Below are positions 41,894-49,458 of a stretch of DNA of 64,000 nt, piece by piece. Position 1 is the first letter of the stretch; every line of letters begins with the position of its first letter. The stretch is from an uncultured Eggerthellaceae bacterium (GTDB lineage Bacteria; Actinomycetota; Coriobacteriia; Coriobacteriales; Eggerthellaceae), in NCBI GenBank assembly GCA_910589125.1, contig CAJURX010000007.1:43785-107784 (forward strand), written 5' to 3'. Position numbers and translations under genes: made by a program. Under the pieces are notes generated by a model that worked only from the letters and a program-made list of their open reading frames with translations, made no database searches and was not told the DNA's origin.

Positions 41894-43294
41894 TTATGCT
41901 TTGCTTGCTGATTCTTTCGGTGAGGCATCAACGATAAGAAGCTCGATGGACTCTCTGACCTCCGGGGCTTTTGCTCTGTATCGATTAGCGAATTCCTGCA
42001 CCTTCTTGTGATTTCCTGTGTCAATAAGCAGATAAACCGCCTTGTCACATGCTTCTTGCTCCAAATAACGTGGGATTTGCACGTCGAGGCAATGATCGAG
42101 CTGAGACGAGGCACTCATCTTGATTTCAACAAGGGCTTTGTTGCTATAGCCTTTTGAGAATTTGAAATCAACGGGGCCGTTCCCGTTGTTGACCTCTGGA
42201 TTGATGTCTATATCGTTAGCCTGACAATAGCTTTGAGCAATCGCTGCAAATAGCCTCTGTGCGTAACGCTCTTTTCTTGGTTTGACCTTTGCATCATCAA
42301 ACAGTAGCTCCCACTGCCCATTATCTTCAACGCCGTGTTTGAAACTGTTGCAGATCGCGTCAACAATAGAGGCTAGAGATTCGGCACTCTCGCTCTTCGC
42401 GGATATGCGAAGAGGATTAGCTTCAGCAAACGCCTTCCCGTTTTCATACCAAGCCGATTCTCCCTCTGAATCCTTTTTGAAGTCGTAAGGTCTTGGCTTG
42501 CTGCTCTTATAGGCGTTTACGTACGCATCGCGGAATTCGACGCTTCCGCGTAAGGCTTGGAAAATCTGGCGTTTAGTTGGTCTTTTATCTGAAGAAAAAT
42601 CAAACCAATCGTTCGCCGTTTGCCGTACGCGTTCATTTTCTACGCAAACACGGTCAATGTCTTCGAATTCCTCTGCGAGGGGCAAAGGATGCAAGATGTC
42701 TTCAGGGAGAAGAAGGGTTGGCGATTTCGCATAAGGATTATACGGTACAGCAAAGTCTGCAATCTTGACTGTATTTCCGCTGTATCCGCAGGCTATACAG
42801 ACTCTTTCCGTAAATGCAAGAATTCGTTCTCGAAGTACGTAAGTTATCAAATCGCTTATCCGATCGCACCCAACACCTTCCTCAAATGCACCAATGAGCT
42901 CAAATAGAATCGGGTCGACTTCACCATGCTCAAGGAGATCTGTAATGGAATTCAGTATGTTTTTGCGCAACGTGGGGCCGATGGCGTTTCCGGCAACACC
43001 CTCTTTGGAATAGCCGAGGCAGGTTCCTTTTATCTCCTTAAACGTCAATAGCTTATCTGCTTGCTTCCATCTCCGATCGCCGGGACGGCTCGATAGCTTG
43101 AGAAGAGAAATGACGCCAGAGCAGTAGTGCTCCAGATCCTCTCGCGCACCTTGAAACTCAGGACAAGAGGAGGCGGGAAGCAGTGCGGGGTCGATGAAAA
43201 ACCTTGAATCGATATCAAGTATTGCATCGTAAGCCCCTGAAGCAGCGAAGGTTTCTTTATCAACGCCGCTTGCATCTGTAAACGAGATTGGCAT
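41894..43294 (-). CDS. Uncharacterised protein with C-terminal PD-(D/E)XK nuclease-like motif
   Basis: I do not recognise the family of this 466-aa protein. The N-terminal 300 residues are soluble and mixed (FTDASGVDKETFAASGAYDA, FELIGAFEEGVGCDRISDLI). The C-terminal part carries NGNGPVDFKFSKGY then ALVEIKMS (D376, E390, K392), which fits a PD-(D/E)XK nuclease core preceded by a Glu-containing helix. By eye the gene is much less G+C-rich than its neighbours and looks like recently gained cargo. It forms a two-gene unit with the DUF2188 gene 15 bp upstream. A phage-defence or DNA-processing role is inferred. Confidence 0.72.
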   Translation of the reverse strand: MPISFTDASGVDKETFAASGAYDAILDIDSRFFIDPALLPASSCPEFQGAREDLEHYCSGVISLLKLSSRPGDRRWKQADKLLTFKEIKGTCLGYSKEGVAGNAIGPTLRKNILNSITDLLEHGEVDPILFELIGAFEEGVGCDRISDLITYVLRERILAFTERVCIACGYSGNTVKIADFAVPYNPYAKSPTLLLPEDILHPLPLAEEFEDIDRVCVENERVRQTANDWFDFSSDKRPTKRQIFQALRGSVEFRDAYVNAYKSSKPRPYDFKKDSEGESAWYENGKAFAEANPLRISAKSESAESLASIVDAICNSFKHGVEDNGQWELLFDDAKVKPRKERYAQRLFAAIAQSYCQANDIDINPEVNNGNGPVDFKFSKGYSNKALVEIKMSASSQLDHCLDVQIPRYLEQEACDKAVYLLIDTGNHKKVQEFANRYRAKAPEVRESIELLIVDASPKESASKA

Positions 43295-43309
43295 TTGGGG
43301 AATACCTTA

Positions 43310-43543
43310 TTAGCGGCGGTCTCTAGGCGGGCAAGGGTCATTGCCGTGAGAGTCAGAATTTGAAATCTTCCCGTCCATGTTGTGTATGACAAGTTCAGTG
43401 TTTTGATTCCGACTGATCTCGCGTCCTCGATTGATCGCATCTTTCTTTGTATCTGCGTGGACGCTCGCCCTGTCTGCACCGCTACGCTTTACATCCCAAC
43501 CCCCGTTGGGATTGCTTACCACATGATGTTCATCTCTACCCAT
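43310..43543 (-). CDS. DUF2188 protein
   Basis: A 77-aa protein matching DUF2188 throughout: MGRDEHHVVSNPNGGWDVKR, RASVHADTKKDAINRGREIS, NTELVIHNMDGKISNSDSHG and the NDPCPPRD end. The ATG at 43543 has GGAGG six nt upstream; a longer reading from 43582 would start before the ribosome site. DUF2188 proteins are small, their function is unknown, and they often accompany restriction- or defence-type genes. Here it precedes the PD-(D/E)XK gene and shares its AT-rich promoter. Confidence 0.85.
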   Translation of the reverse strand: MGRDEHHVVSNPNGGWDVKRSGADRASVHADTKKDAINRGREISRNQNTELVIHNMDGKISNSDSHGNDPCPPRDRR

Positions 43544-43566
43544 TTTCGACCTCCATGCTTTTCTGA

Positions 43567-43608
43567 TATATACAATATACAACTTGTTTAAGCAAAGGTA
43601 TATACAAC
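43567..43608 (-). promoter_or_regulatory. Promoter of the DUF2188-nuclease unit with ATATACAAC direct repeats
   Basis: On the minus strand TTGCTT (43590-43595) and TATATA (43567-43572) are spaced exactly 17 bp, 24 bp before the ATG. ATATACAAC occurs twice on the plus strand (43575-43583 and 43600-43608), 25 bp apart, flanking the -35, as a repressor site might. Confidence 0.7.
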
Positions 43609-43670
43609 ATATTGTGCTTTCATTACGGAAAGTATCTTTGATTGAGCCGCAAGCTGCTAAGTACTGCCCG

Positions 43671-45077
43671 CTATATATCTCTGCGTTCTCGCACCCTTTC
43701 CTCGATCCGGTGCTGCAGCTCCAGTTCTTCGTAGCGGCGGCGTTCCCACGTCTTGTCGTCCATCTGACCGATGAGCCTGCATGCGGTTATGTCGCGGGAT
43801 AAGGTCTCATACTCGTCCAACAGCTTCGCGAACTCCGGGTCGTCGTTCGCAAGCGCATTGATCTCCTCCTTGCGCGCCATGAGCTCGACGAGAGATACGC
43901 CCTCGAACGGATTATCGACCCTCATGAGGCCGTAGGCGTTCGTCGGGTCCACCCATCTCAGGTACTTGTCGTAGGCGAGCTTGCAGGCATCCATATGATC
44001 GCTGTATTCGCGGTCCTCCTTGAGCGCTGCCTTGGCATCATCAGGTGCGAAGCCTGCGTCTATGGCTTGGAGATTCGAGAGCACGAGGCCGCGCCTCGCC
44101 TTCGCCTTTCGCCATATCCTCCCGAACCGCTTGAACCTATCAGCCAAGTCCTCCATGGAGAGGGGCGACCCGTCTTCGTTCGTGGCGATGCAGCGCTCGG
44201 GGTCATCTGCGATATCCACGAGGCCGCCTTCTCGCTTGAGCCAGCTCGCCAGGTTCTTCGCCATCGAAGCGTCGCTGCCGTTGCGGTTGCGGTAGCCCCT
44301 GGCGTACACCTCATAGGCGCGGATGATCTGCCGGGGCGTGTATCCTTCCTCGCAGCGCGCCTTCCATGCCTCATAGCAATCCTCCTTGAACCTGAGCGCT
44401 ACGATAGGCTTGATCGAGAGAGCGCAGAGCTCTTCGAAGTCTTCCGGAAATCCATCTATTCGCTTGCTTGCTTGAGCGCGTTTCGGTTTCGGCTCCTCGT
44501 GGGAAGGGATAAGGGAAGGGTCTTTTGATTCAGTTAATCCTTGATCCTCTAAAGGGTTAATTGCACCGGATTGCCCACATGTGGCTTTCCCAGATGTGGG
44601 ATGACCACTTGTGGATTCGCCACATGTGGATTTTCCGCATGTGGTCCCGAACTGGGAACTCTCGGTGTCTTTTGCATGCCCGCCTTTCATCTTCGCCTTG
44701 CTTGCGTCCCTCTTCGAGACGATGCTGTATCCTTCGAATCTCAGCTGCTCGGCCTCTTCCTCGTACATGGACGGATCGTCGAGCGTGACCCAGAGCGCTT
44801 CCTCCGCGCCCACGAAGCGACCGTTGGATCCGCGCATCCTCGCGCGCAGCAGGAAGCCGAAGCTCTCAAGCTCCTTGAGCGAGCTCTTGATCGAATCGAT
44901 CCCGTCTTTGAAAAGCGTCGCGAACCCCGCGATCGTGAACGTCCATTCTGGATTTGATTCGAGCGAGCGGATCTGGCAGTAGACGCCTTTCGCTTTGGCG
45001 CTTATGCGTGTCTCGTAGAAGATCGTGTTCTCAACGTGTGTCCAGCTGCCCTTGCCTCTGTGTATCAGGTTGCCCAT
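43671..45077 (-). CDS. Replication initiator-like protein (RepA_N-type winged-helix N-terminus)
   Basis: A 468-aa protein. Residues 10-85 form a winged helix of the RepA_N/DnaD-like kind (VENTIFYETRISAKAKGVYC, WTFTIAGFATLFKDGIDSIK, SSLKELESFGFLLRA). A low-complexity linker (about 140-200) contains five pentapeptide repeats, TCGKS-TCGES-TSGHP-TSGKA-TCGQS. The rest is helical (YEAWKARCEEGYTPRQIIRA, MAKNLASWLKREGG) and ends in an Arg/Glu-rich coiled coil. The linker DNA is a set of 15-bp palindromic iterons, as in RepA_N plasmids whose origin lies inside rep. The gene is just downstream of parAB. Confidence 0.78.
   Translation of the reverse strand: MGNLIHRGKGSWTHVENTIFYETRISAKAKGVYCQIRSLESNPEWTFTIAGFATLFKDGIDSIKSSLKELESFGFLLRARMRGSNGRFVGAEEALWVTLDDPSMYEEEAEQLRFEGYSIVSKRDASKAKMKGGHAKDTESSQFGTTCGKSTCGESTSGHPTSGKATCGQSGAINPLEDQGLTESKDPSLIPSHEEPKPKRAQASKRIDGFPEDFEELCALSIKPIVALRFKEDCYEAWKARCEEGYTPRQIIRAYEVYARGYRNRNGSDASMAKNLASWLKREGGLVDIADDPERCIATNEDGSPLSMEDLADRFKRFGRIWRKAKARRGLVLSNLQAIDAGFAPDDAKAALKEDREYSDHMDACKLAYDKYLRWVDPTNAYGLMRVDNPFEGVSLVELMARKEEINALANDDPEFAKLLDEYETLSRDITACRLIGQMDDKTWERRRYEELELQHRIEERVRERRDI
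44576..44644. repeat. oriV: Five 15-bp iterons with CCACATGTGG-type core; candidate oriV inside rep
   Basis: The 9-mer cores begin at 44576, 44591, 44606, 44621 and 44636, an exact 15-bp period: CACATGTGG, CAGATGTGG, CACTTGTGG, CACATGTGG, CGCATGTGG. With the flanking C the consensus CCACATGTGG is a 10-bp palindrome. The repeats lie in the coding sequence for the variable linker of the Rep-like protein and stay in frame. Repeats of this kind in the middle of a rep gene are the initiator-binding origin in RepA_N plasmids. Confidence 0.7.
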
Positions 45078-45126
45078 GCTCCGCCACCTTTCTGGTCGTG
45101 ACGGAGCTCGTATCGTCTTTTGCTGC

Positions 45127-46065
45127 TCATACGACTTTCGCCGCCTTTTGCTGCTCTATGCGCACCAAGAGCTCAAGGCCCATGATGACCCTGTTCTCTA
45201 TGTCTTCGCGCGATGCACCTTCGGGGATGAGGCGCTCTATGCGCTCCTTGCGGATACGCACCACCTCCGCCTGATTCGGCTTGCTTTCCTGCATGAGGTC
45301 GATGAGGTTCATGTCGGTGATAGCATCGCTTTCATGCATCATGCGGATCCGCTTCGCCTGCTCGTGAGACGGTGTGCACTGTTCTGCGCAGATCACCCGA
45401 TAGACCTTTTCCTGCTCGTCGGGCGTAAGGTAGCTGAGCTCTACCGCTGGACGCATCTTCATGCGTCCAGAATCCATGAGCTTCAGGAGGTCGGGGTTGA
45501 GCTCGGCGATTCGGATATAGCGGCGAATCTGCTCTCTGCTCTCGCCAGACTGCTCGGCCAAGACATCGATTGACTTGACGCCGCGCAAATGATGCTCCTC
45601 TGGTGCACCATTTTCAGAGGGCCTTCCCGCCTTGCGCTTCATGGCATCGAGCTTCATCTTGTAAGAGCGAGCCTTCTCGCTGGGCAGGATGACGGGACGT
45701 TGCAGGTTCGCATCGGCCATGGCGATGATCGCGTCATCGTCAGTCATGTCTCGGATGATGGCGGGCAGATAATCCAAGCCGATGAGGTCTGCTGCATGCT
45801 TTCTCCTGTGGCCGCTGATGATGGTGTAGCGGCCTTCATCAGCAGGTCTCAGCAGAAGCGGGGTATCCACTCCATGATCCTCGATGCTCGCCACGAGCTC
45901 GGCCATGGCCTCATCGTCGCGGACGCTGTAAGGGTGGCTCGGGAAGGCGTCCATCAAAGATGTTGCTATCTCGACAACAGCGCCGTTGCGCTCGGCGTCT
46001 CGCTCTTCCTGCGTAGAGAAGATATCCGATGCAGAAGGGAGCTTGATCTCTGGTCGCTTAGCCAT
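45127..46065 (-). CDS. parB: ParB-family partition protein
   Basis: A 312-aa ParB/Spo0J protein. The N-terminal domain has FPSHPYSVRDDEAMAELVAS, IEDHGVDTPLLLRP and the ISGHRRKHAA box (GxRR), then ADANLQRPVILPSEKARSYK. The HTH follows in IDVLAEQSGESREQIRRYIR with AVELSYLTPDEQEKVY. The C-terminus is a helical dimerisation region. It overlaps the parA gene by 8 bp, so the two form a partition operon. No parS site could be identified by eye; the centromere may be outside this operon or in the rep region. Confidence 0.92.
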   Translation of the reverse strand: MAKRPEIKLPSASDIFSTQEERDAERNGAVVEIATSLMDAFPSHPYSVRDDEAMAELVASIEDHGVDTPLLLRPADEGRYTIISGHRRKHAADLIGLDYLPAIIRDMTDDDAIIAMADANLQRPVILPSEKARSYKMKLDAMKRKAGRPSENGAPEEHHLRGVKSIDVLAEQSGESREQIRRYIRIAELNPDLLKLMDSGRMKMRPAVELSYLTPDEQEKVYRVICAEQCTPSHEQAKRIRMMHESDAITDMNLIDLMQESKPNQAEVVRIRKERIERLIPEGASREDIENRVIMGLELLVRIEQQKAAKVV

Positions 46066-46846
46066 GGTCGATCACCTCCTTACAGAGGTGCTTGTAGGCG
46101 ACAGCAACACGGCTCTTCGGGGCGTAGGAAAGGATGCTCTGTCCGGAAGCTGGCGCTTCTGATGCCTTTACGCCACGCGGGATGACCGTGTCGAAGATGC
46201 GCATGTGCCTACCGTAGCCAGCGCGGATGCTCTCTTCGACCTCCCCAGAAAGCCGGGTGCGGCGGTCGAACATGGTGATGACCGCACCTTCGATGGCAAG
46301 ATCTGGGTTCAGCTGCTTCTGGACGCGTTTGATGGTCTTGATGAGATCAGTCATGGCGACGCTTGGCAGATACTCGGCTGATACAGGTATGAGGATGCTA
46401 TCTGCCGCATTGAAAGCATTGACCGGGATGAGGCCGAGTGAGGGCATGCAATCTATGAGGATATAGTCGTAGTCCTCCTTGAGTTCTTCGAGCCATGTCT
46501 TGAGCACGCGCTCCCTATTCATGGCAAGTACGAGCGCGGTCTCGACATTCGCAAGCCGAATGTTCGCAGGCATCAAGTCTACGTTTTCCTCGTGATGCAC
46601 AATTCCGTTGCGAGGGGATGAAGACCTATCATCGATGATGTCTTCAAGTTGGTTCGCAAGGGTGGTCTCTATCACGTCCGGTTCCCCTAAACCAAGCGAT
46701 TTCGTGAGATCCCCCTGCGGATCGGCATCCACGAGCAAGACTCGTTTCCCCTCACTCGCTAACACCACTCCTAAACTGGCGGTCGTGGCTGTCTTGCCCG
46801 TTCCGCCTTTTTGGTTCGCTATTGCGATCGTTTTGGCATACATCAT
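46058..46846 (-). CDS. parA: ParA-family partition ATPase
   Basis: A 262-aa Walker-type ParA: deviant Walker A ANQKGGTGKTATTASLGVVL, VLLVDADPQGDLTKSLGL, DYILIDCMPSLGLIPVNAFN, and VITMFDRRTRLSGEVEESIR. It lacks an N-terminal HTH, so it is of the short Soj type. AGGAGG lies just upstream; the second ATG (46843) has better spacing than the first. It drives segregation of the circular element form together with ParB. It is the rightmost gene of the element, 143 bp from the tRNA fragment; 46847-46988 holds its promoter region and no gene. Confidence 0.93.
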   Translation of the reverse strand: MMYAKTIAIANQKGGTGKTATTASLGVVLASEGKRVLLVDADPQGDLTKSLGLGEPDVIETTLANQLEDIIDDRSSSPRNGIVHHEENVDLMPANIRLANVETALVLAMNRERVLKTWLEELKEDYDYILIDCMPSLGLIPVNAFNAADSILIPVSAEYLPSVAMTDLIKTIKRVQKQLNPDLAIEGAVITMFDRRTRLSGEVEESIRAGYGRHMRIFDTVIPRGVKASEAPASGQSILSYAPKSRVAVAYKHLCKEVIDHG

Positions 46847-46988
46847 GCCTCCTTCTCAAACCGAATGACCGATTGCCGTCACTCAGCCCTTTCGGGAGGC
46901 TGTACACTTATCCCAGAAAAAGACCACATGAAGGAGCCGGACTAGCAGCTTGGACTGTGATATCTGGTGGGGGCTTGTTTACGGATGA

Positions 46989-47050
46989 TTTGGGAGAGCA
47001 TCACGTTCGCAACGTGGGGGCCGAGGGTTCGAATCCCTTCATCTCCACCA
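46989..47050 (+). other. 3' fragment of tRNA-Ala(CGC): right attachment site of the element
   Basis: From TTTGGGAGAGC the sequence follows a tRNA exactly: anticodon stem TCACG / CGTGG with loop TTCGCAA (anticodon CGC), T arm GAGGG-TTCGAAT-CCCTT, acceptor strand CATCTCC, discriminator A and CCA. The acceptor would pair with 5' GGGGATG with a G3-U70 pair, the alanine identity mark. The 5' acceptor strand and D-stem 5' half are absent; the upstream bases do not pair. It is therefore not a functional tRNA but the tRNA-side remnant left when an element integrates into a tRNA 3' end. The element lies to the left. Confidence 0.72.
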
Positions 47051-47059
47051 GAGACTCCA

Positions 47060-47085
47060 AAGACCTGCCACACCGGCAGGTCTTT
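47060..47085 (+). terminator. tRNA-type terminator hairpin
   Basis: AAGACCTGCC-ACACC-GGCAGGTCTT forms a perfect 10-bp stem followed by TCCC, 10 nt after the CCA of the tRNA fragment. It is the natural terminator of the original tRNA gene and marks chromosomal DNA. Confidence 0.8.
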
Positions 47086-47109
47086 CCCTATGAGGGGACG
47101 GGATGCCCG

Positions 47110-48150
47110 ATGAGCCTTCTTCCGAACAGCAGGATATCCAGACGCCTCATCAGCGTGCTCGCAGCGATAGCGCTCATCCTCGCCACCCTCTCCTGCACGA
47201 CCGGGTGCACAGAGCCCCAATGCACAGAGCCCCAAGACAGCGCACCTGGTGGCACCCTTGTCACCACGGATGCCTCGGAGCGCTTCGCACCCGATGCGAA
47301 AAGCAGCGCATCATCCACCTCACCTGACGGGCTCCCCGCATACGAGGGCATCCCGTATGCGGAGCTCCACGACGGCGTTCCCAGCTTCTCCCTCGCCGAT
47401 GCCGAGCGGGGTCCATTCCAAGAATACGCAGAGCTCGACCACCTCGGGCGATGCGGCGCAGCATATGCGCTCGTGAGCCTTGAGACCATGCCCGAGGGTG
47501 AGCGCGGGAGCATCGGGCACGTCCTGCCCACAGGATTCGAGCAGAAGCGATACGACATCGTGGAGGGTGGCAGCCTCTACAACCGATGCCATCTGATGGC
47601 GTTCCAGCTGACCGGGCAGAACGACAACATCCAGAACCTCATCACGGGAACCCGCTACATGAATGCGACGGGCATGAAGCCCTTCGAGGACAACATCGCC
47701 TCATACGTGAAGCGGACGGGTGGTAGCGTGCTCTATCGCGTGACGCCCCTCTTCCTGGGAAATGAGCTGGTCGCGCGCGGCGTTCAGATGGAGGCGTTCT
47801 CCATCGAGGACGACGGGGATGCGATACGCTTCAATGTCTACTGCCACAACGTGCAGCCCGGCATCGGCATCGACTACGCAACGGGCGCGAGCTGGCTCAC
47901 AGACGAGCAAACGCATAGCGCACCAGCCGCAAGCGAGGAAGCTGCTGCGGAAAGCGACGCAGCTGCCAGCGATGAAGCGACCACCTCTCCTCTCGCCACG
48001 TACATCCTCAACACCAATACCAAGCGATTCCACCTGCCCGACTGCTCCTCTGCAGCCTCCATCAAGGAGAAGAACCGCCAGCAGTGCGAGGACAGCCGCG
48101 AGCACCTCATCAGCCTTGGGTATGCGCCCTGCGGCGCGTGCCATCCGTGA
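47110..48150 (+). CDS. Secreted DNA/RNA non-specific endonuclease lipoprotein
   Basis: A 346-aa protein. The signal peptide ends in a lipobox (ATLSCTTGC, residues about 26-34), followed by a Ser/Ala/Thr linker. The EndA-like nuclease domain has ELDHLGRCGAAYALVSLE, then the catalytic segment SLYNRCHLMAFQLTGQNDN (His of NRxH), NLITGTRYMNATGMKPFEDN and VLYRVTPLFLGNELVARGVQ. A C-terminal Ada-like Cys/His module follows (FHLPDCSS and GYAPCGACHP). The start at 47110 is the one that gives a signal peptide; longer readings run across the tRNA fragment. It is likely used for nucleotide scavenging or DNA uptake. Confidence 0.88.
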   Translation: MSLLPNSRISRRLISVLAAIALILATLSCTTGCTEPQCTEPQDSAPGGTLVTTDASERFAPDAKSSASSTSPDGLPAYEGIPYAELHDGVPSFSLADAERGPFQEYAELDHLGRCGAAYALVSLETMPEGERGSIGHVLPTGFEQKRYDIVEGGSLYNRCHLMAFQLTGQNDNIQNLITGTRYMNATGMKPFEDNIASYVKRTGGSVLYRVTPLFLGNELVARGVQMEAFSIEDDGDAIRFNVYCHNVQPGIGIDYATGASWLTDEQTHSAPAASEEAAAESDAAASDEATTSPLATYILNTNTKRFHLPDCSSAASIKEKNRQQCEDSREHLISLGYAPCGACHP

Positions 48151-48219
48151 TCGCCTTGCGCGCGAGCAAGGGGTACCATGGGAGCATAGGTCAACTTCTT
48201 GTCGAATGAGGAGGATGCA

Positions 48220-48489
48220 ATGGAGGCATGCGAGATAGAGGGCACTGCGAGCGACGCCACATTCGAGGAGCTGCGCCGCGAGATGCAGACCGATCTGCAT
48301 TGGGTGAGGTTCTTCGCACGCCCCTGCTGCCCGGCGCCAGATGCAGAAGGCGCCCTCAAGATGCTCGACCGTCTGAAGCAGGATGTAGCCGCTCGCGATG
48401 ACCTCACTGCTCAGCAGAAGGAAGAGCTCTGCACCATCATCGACGAGCGCGGTGCATGGTATCCGACCTCCGGTCTCTGCAAGCACTAG
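48220..48489 (+). CDS. Hypothetical small acidic protein
   Basis: An 89-aa protein that I do not recognise: MEACEIEGTASDATFEELRR, a Trp/Phe-containing FARPCCPAPDAEGA, and helical stretches MLDRLKQDVAARDDLTAQQK. Three of its Cys residues are near the ends. The ATG is preceded by GAGGAGGATGCA, a near-ideal ribosome site, so it is probably expressed. It is convergent with the folate gene. Confidence 0.65.
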   Translation: MEACEIEGTASDATFEELRREMQTDLHWVRFFARPCCPAPDAEGALKMLDRLKQDVAARDDLTAQQKEELCTIIDERGAWYPTSGLCKH

Positions 48490-48541
48490 AGCCTACCGCA
48501 GCCTCCACTCCCCGGTCAGCGCAAAGGCGCATCGCCATCGC

Positions 48542-49156
48542 TCACTGAGGGCGGATGACCCCGTGCTCGGTGACGATCAGGTCCACGGGCACATCATGGA
48601 CATCGCGCACAGGCAGGCGATCGACGAGCTGAGCCGTGCGACAGAGCCCCACTGACATGCCCGGGAAGGATGGCAGGAAGGCATCGTAGAAGCCACCGCC
48701 ATATCCAAGGCGAAAGCCCTCGCGATCGAAAGCGAGACCCGGCACGATGGCAAGAGGAGTGCGAAAGCCATGCGGACCCACCTCTCGATCGGGGTCAGCC
48801 GGTGGCTCCTCCATCCCGAGCGAGCTCCGCTCAAGGTCAGCGAGGATGTCCATCGCGTACCATTCGAGCGCACATGCGCCTGCCACGCATCGGGGAAGCG
48901 CCACGGTCTTGCCCGCACCCCATGTGAGCTCGATGAGCATCCGCGTGTCCACCTCAGCTCCGAAGCTCAGATAGGTGAACACCGCATCCGCGATCGCGAA
49001 TTCAGGGAGCGTCACCACGGTCTGCTCGATCGTCTCGTCCACCACGCATCGCACGTCTTGGGGGATGGCATCCCGCATGCTCTTGAAGCGCTCCCGAAGG
49101 TGCTCCTTCTCCGTGCTCCCTTCGATCACAGCGCTCTCCCTCGCAACAACATCCAT
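48542..49156 (-). CDS. 5-formyltetrahydrofolate cyclo-ligase
   Basis: An approximately 204-aa enzyme converting 5-formyl-THF plus ATP to 5,10-methenyl-THF. Family marks: a basic N-terminal helix (HLRERFKSMRDAIPQD), VFTYLSFGAEVDTRMLIELT, the ATP/folate-binding REVGPHGFRTPLAIVPGLAF and the glycine loop RLGYGGGFYDAFLP, ending VPVDLIVTEHGVIRPQ. The start at 49156 (MDVVARES) has AAGAGGTAGGA directly upstream; 49171 is an alternative. It is a housekeeping one-carbon salvage gene. Confidence 0.9.
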   Translation of the reverse strand: MDVVARESAVIEGSTEKEHLRERFKSMRDAIPQDVRCVVDETIEQTVVTLPEFAIADAVFTYLSFGAEVDTRMLIELTWGAGKTVALPRCVAGACALEWYAMDILADLERSSLGMEEPPADPDREVGPHGFRTPLAIVPGLAFDREGFRLGYGGGFYDAFLPSFPGMSVGLCRTAQLVDRLPVRDVHDVPVDLIVTEHGVIRPQ

Positions 49157-49290
49157 TCCTACCTCTTCCATGCACGTAGTATGCCAAGCACGTGCACATC
49201 TTGCCACGACGTTCTCATCTCATGCTACGATAGGCGTGATACATCCCAGCGGAGCCTTTGGCAAGCGCCGCTTCGAGTGAGGAAAGGTGC

Positions 49291-49375
49291 ATGAAGAACT
49301 AGCGATGCCCCTCGGGCGCCCATATCACGACCTGCTGACCGTCCGGTCGCGTCATCTTGAGGGTGCTGCATCGCT
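49291..49375 (+). promoter_or_regulatory. Candidate attenuator of the ABC-F gene: MKN micro-ORF and long-range stem
   Basis: ATG-AAG-AAC-TAG (49291-49302) is preceded by GAGGAAAGGTGC, a strong ribosome site for a three-residue peptide. Right after it, AGCGATG (49301-49307) and CCCTC (49309-49313) pair with GAGGG (49359-49363) and CATCGCT (49369-49375), with smaller internal hairpins (GACCG-TCC-GGTC). Genes for antibiotic-protective ABC-F proteins are often controlled by ribosome stalling on such uORFs. Confidence 0.5.
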
Positions 49376-49458
49376 TCGAGCCTTTCCCAGCTTCACCGAT
49401 CCATGTGCACGCGATAGCGCCCTCTTGCGCGGCCCTTCCCATCGAAGGAGCATGGCCC

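Noticed and set aside
44576..44644. CRISPR array
   Set aside because: Units are 15 bp with no spacers between them and keep the reading frame of the Rep gene; no cas genes are present.
46960..47050. Complete tRNA gene
   Set aside because: The bases upstream of the D-loop do not pair with the 3' acceptor strand CATCTCC, and the D-stem 5' half (GCTC expected) is absent.
46822..47109. N-terminal extension of the nuclease gene upstream of 47110
   Set aside because: It would translate through the parA promoter and the tRNA fragment, and would bury the lipoprotein signal peptide.
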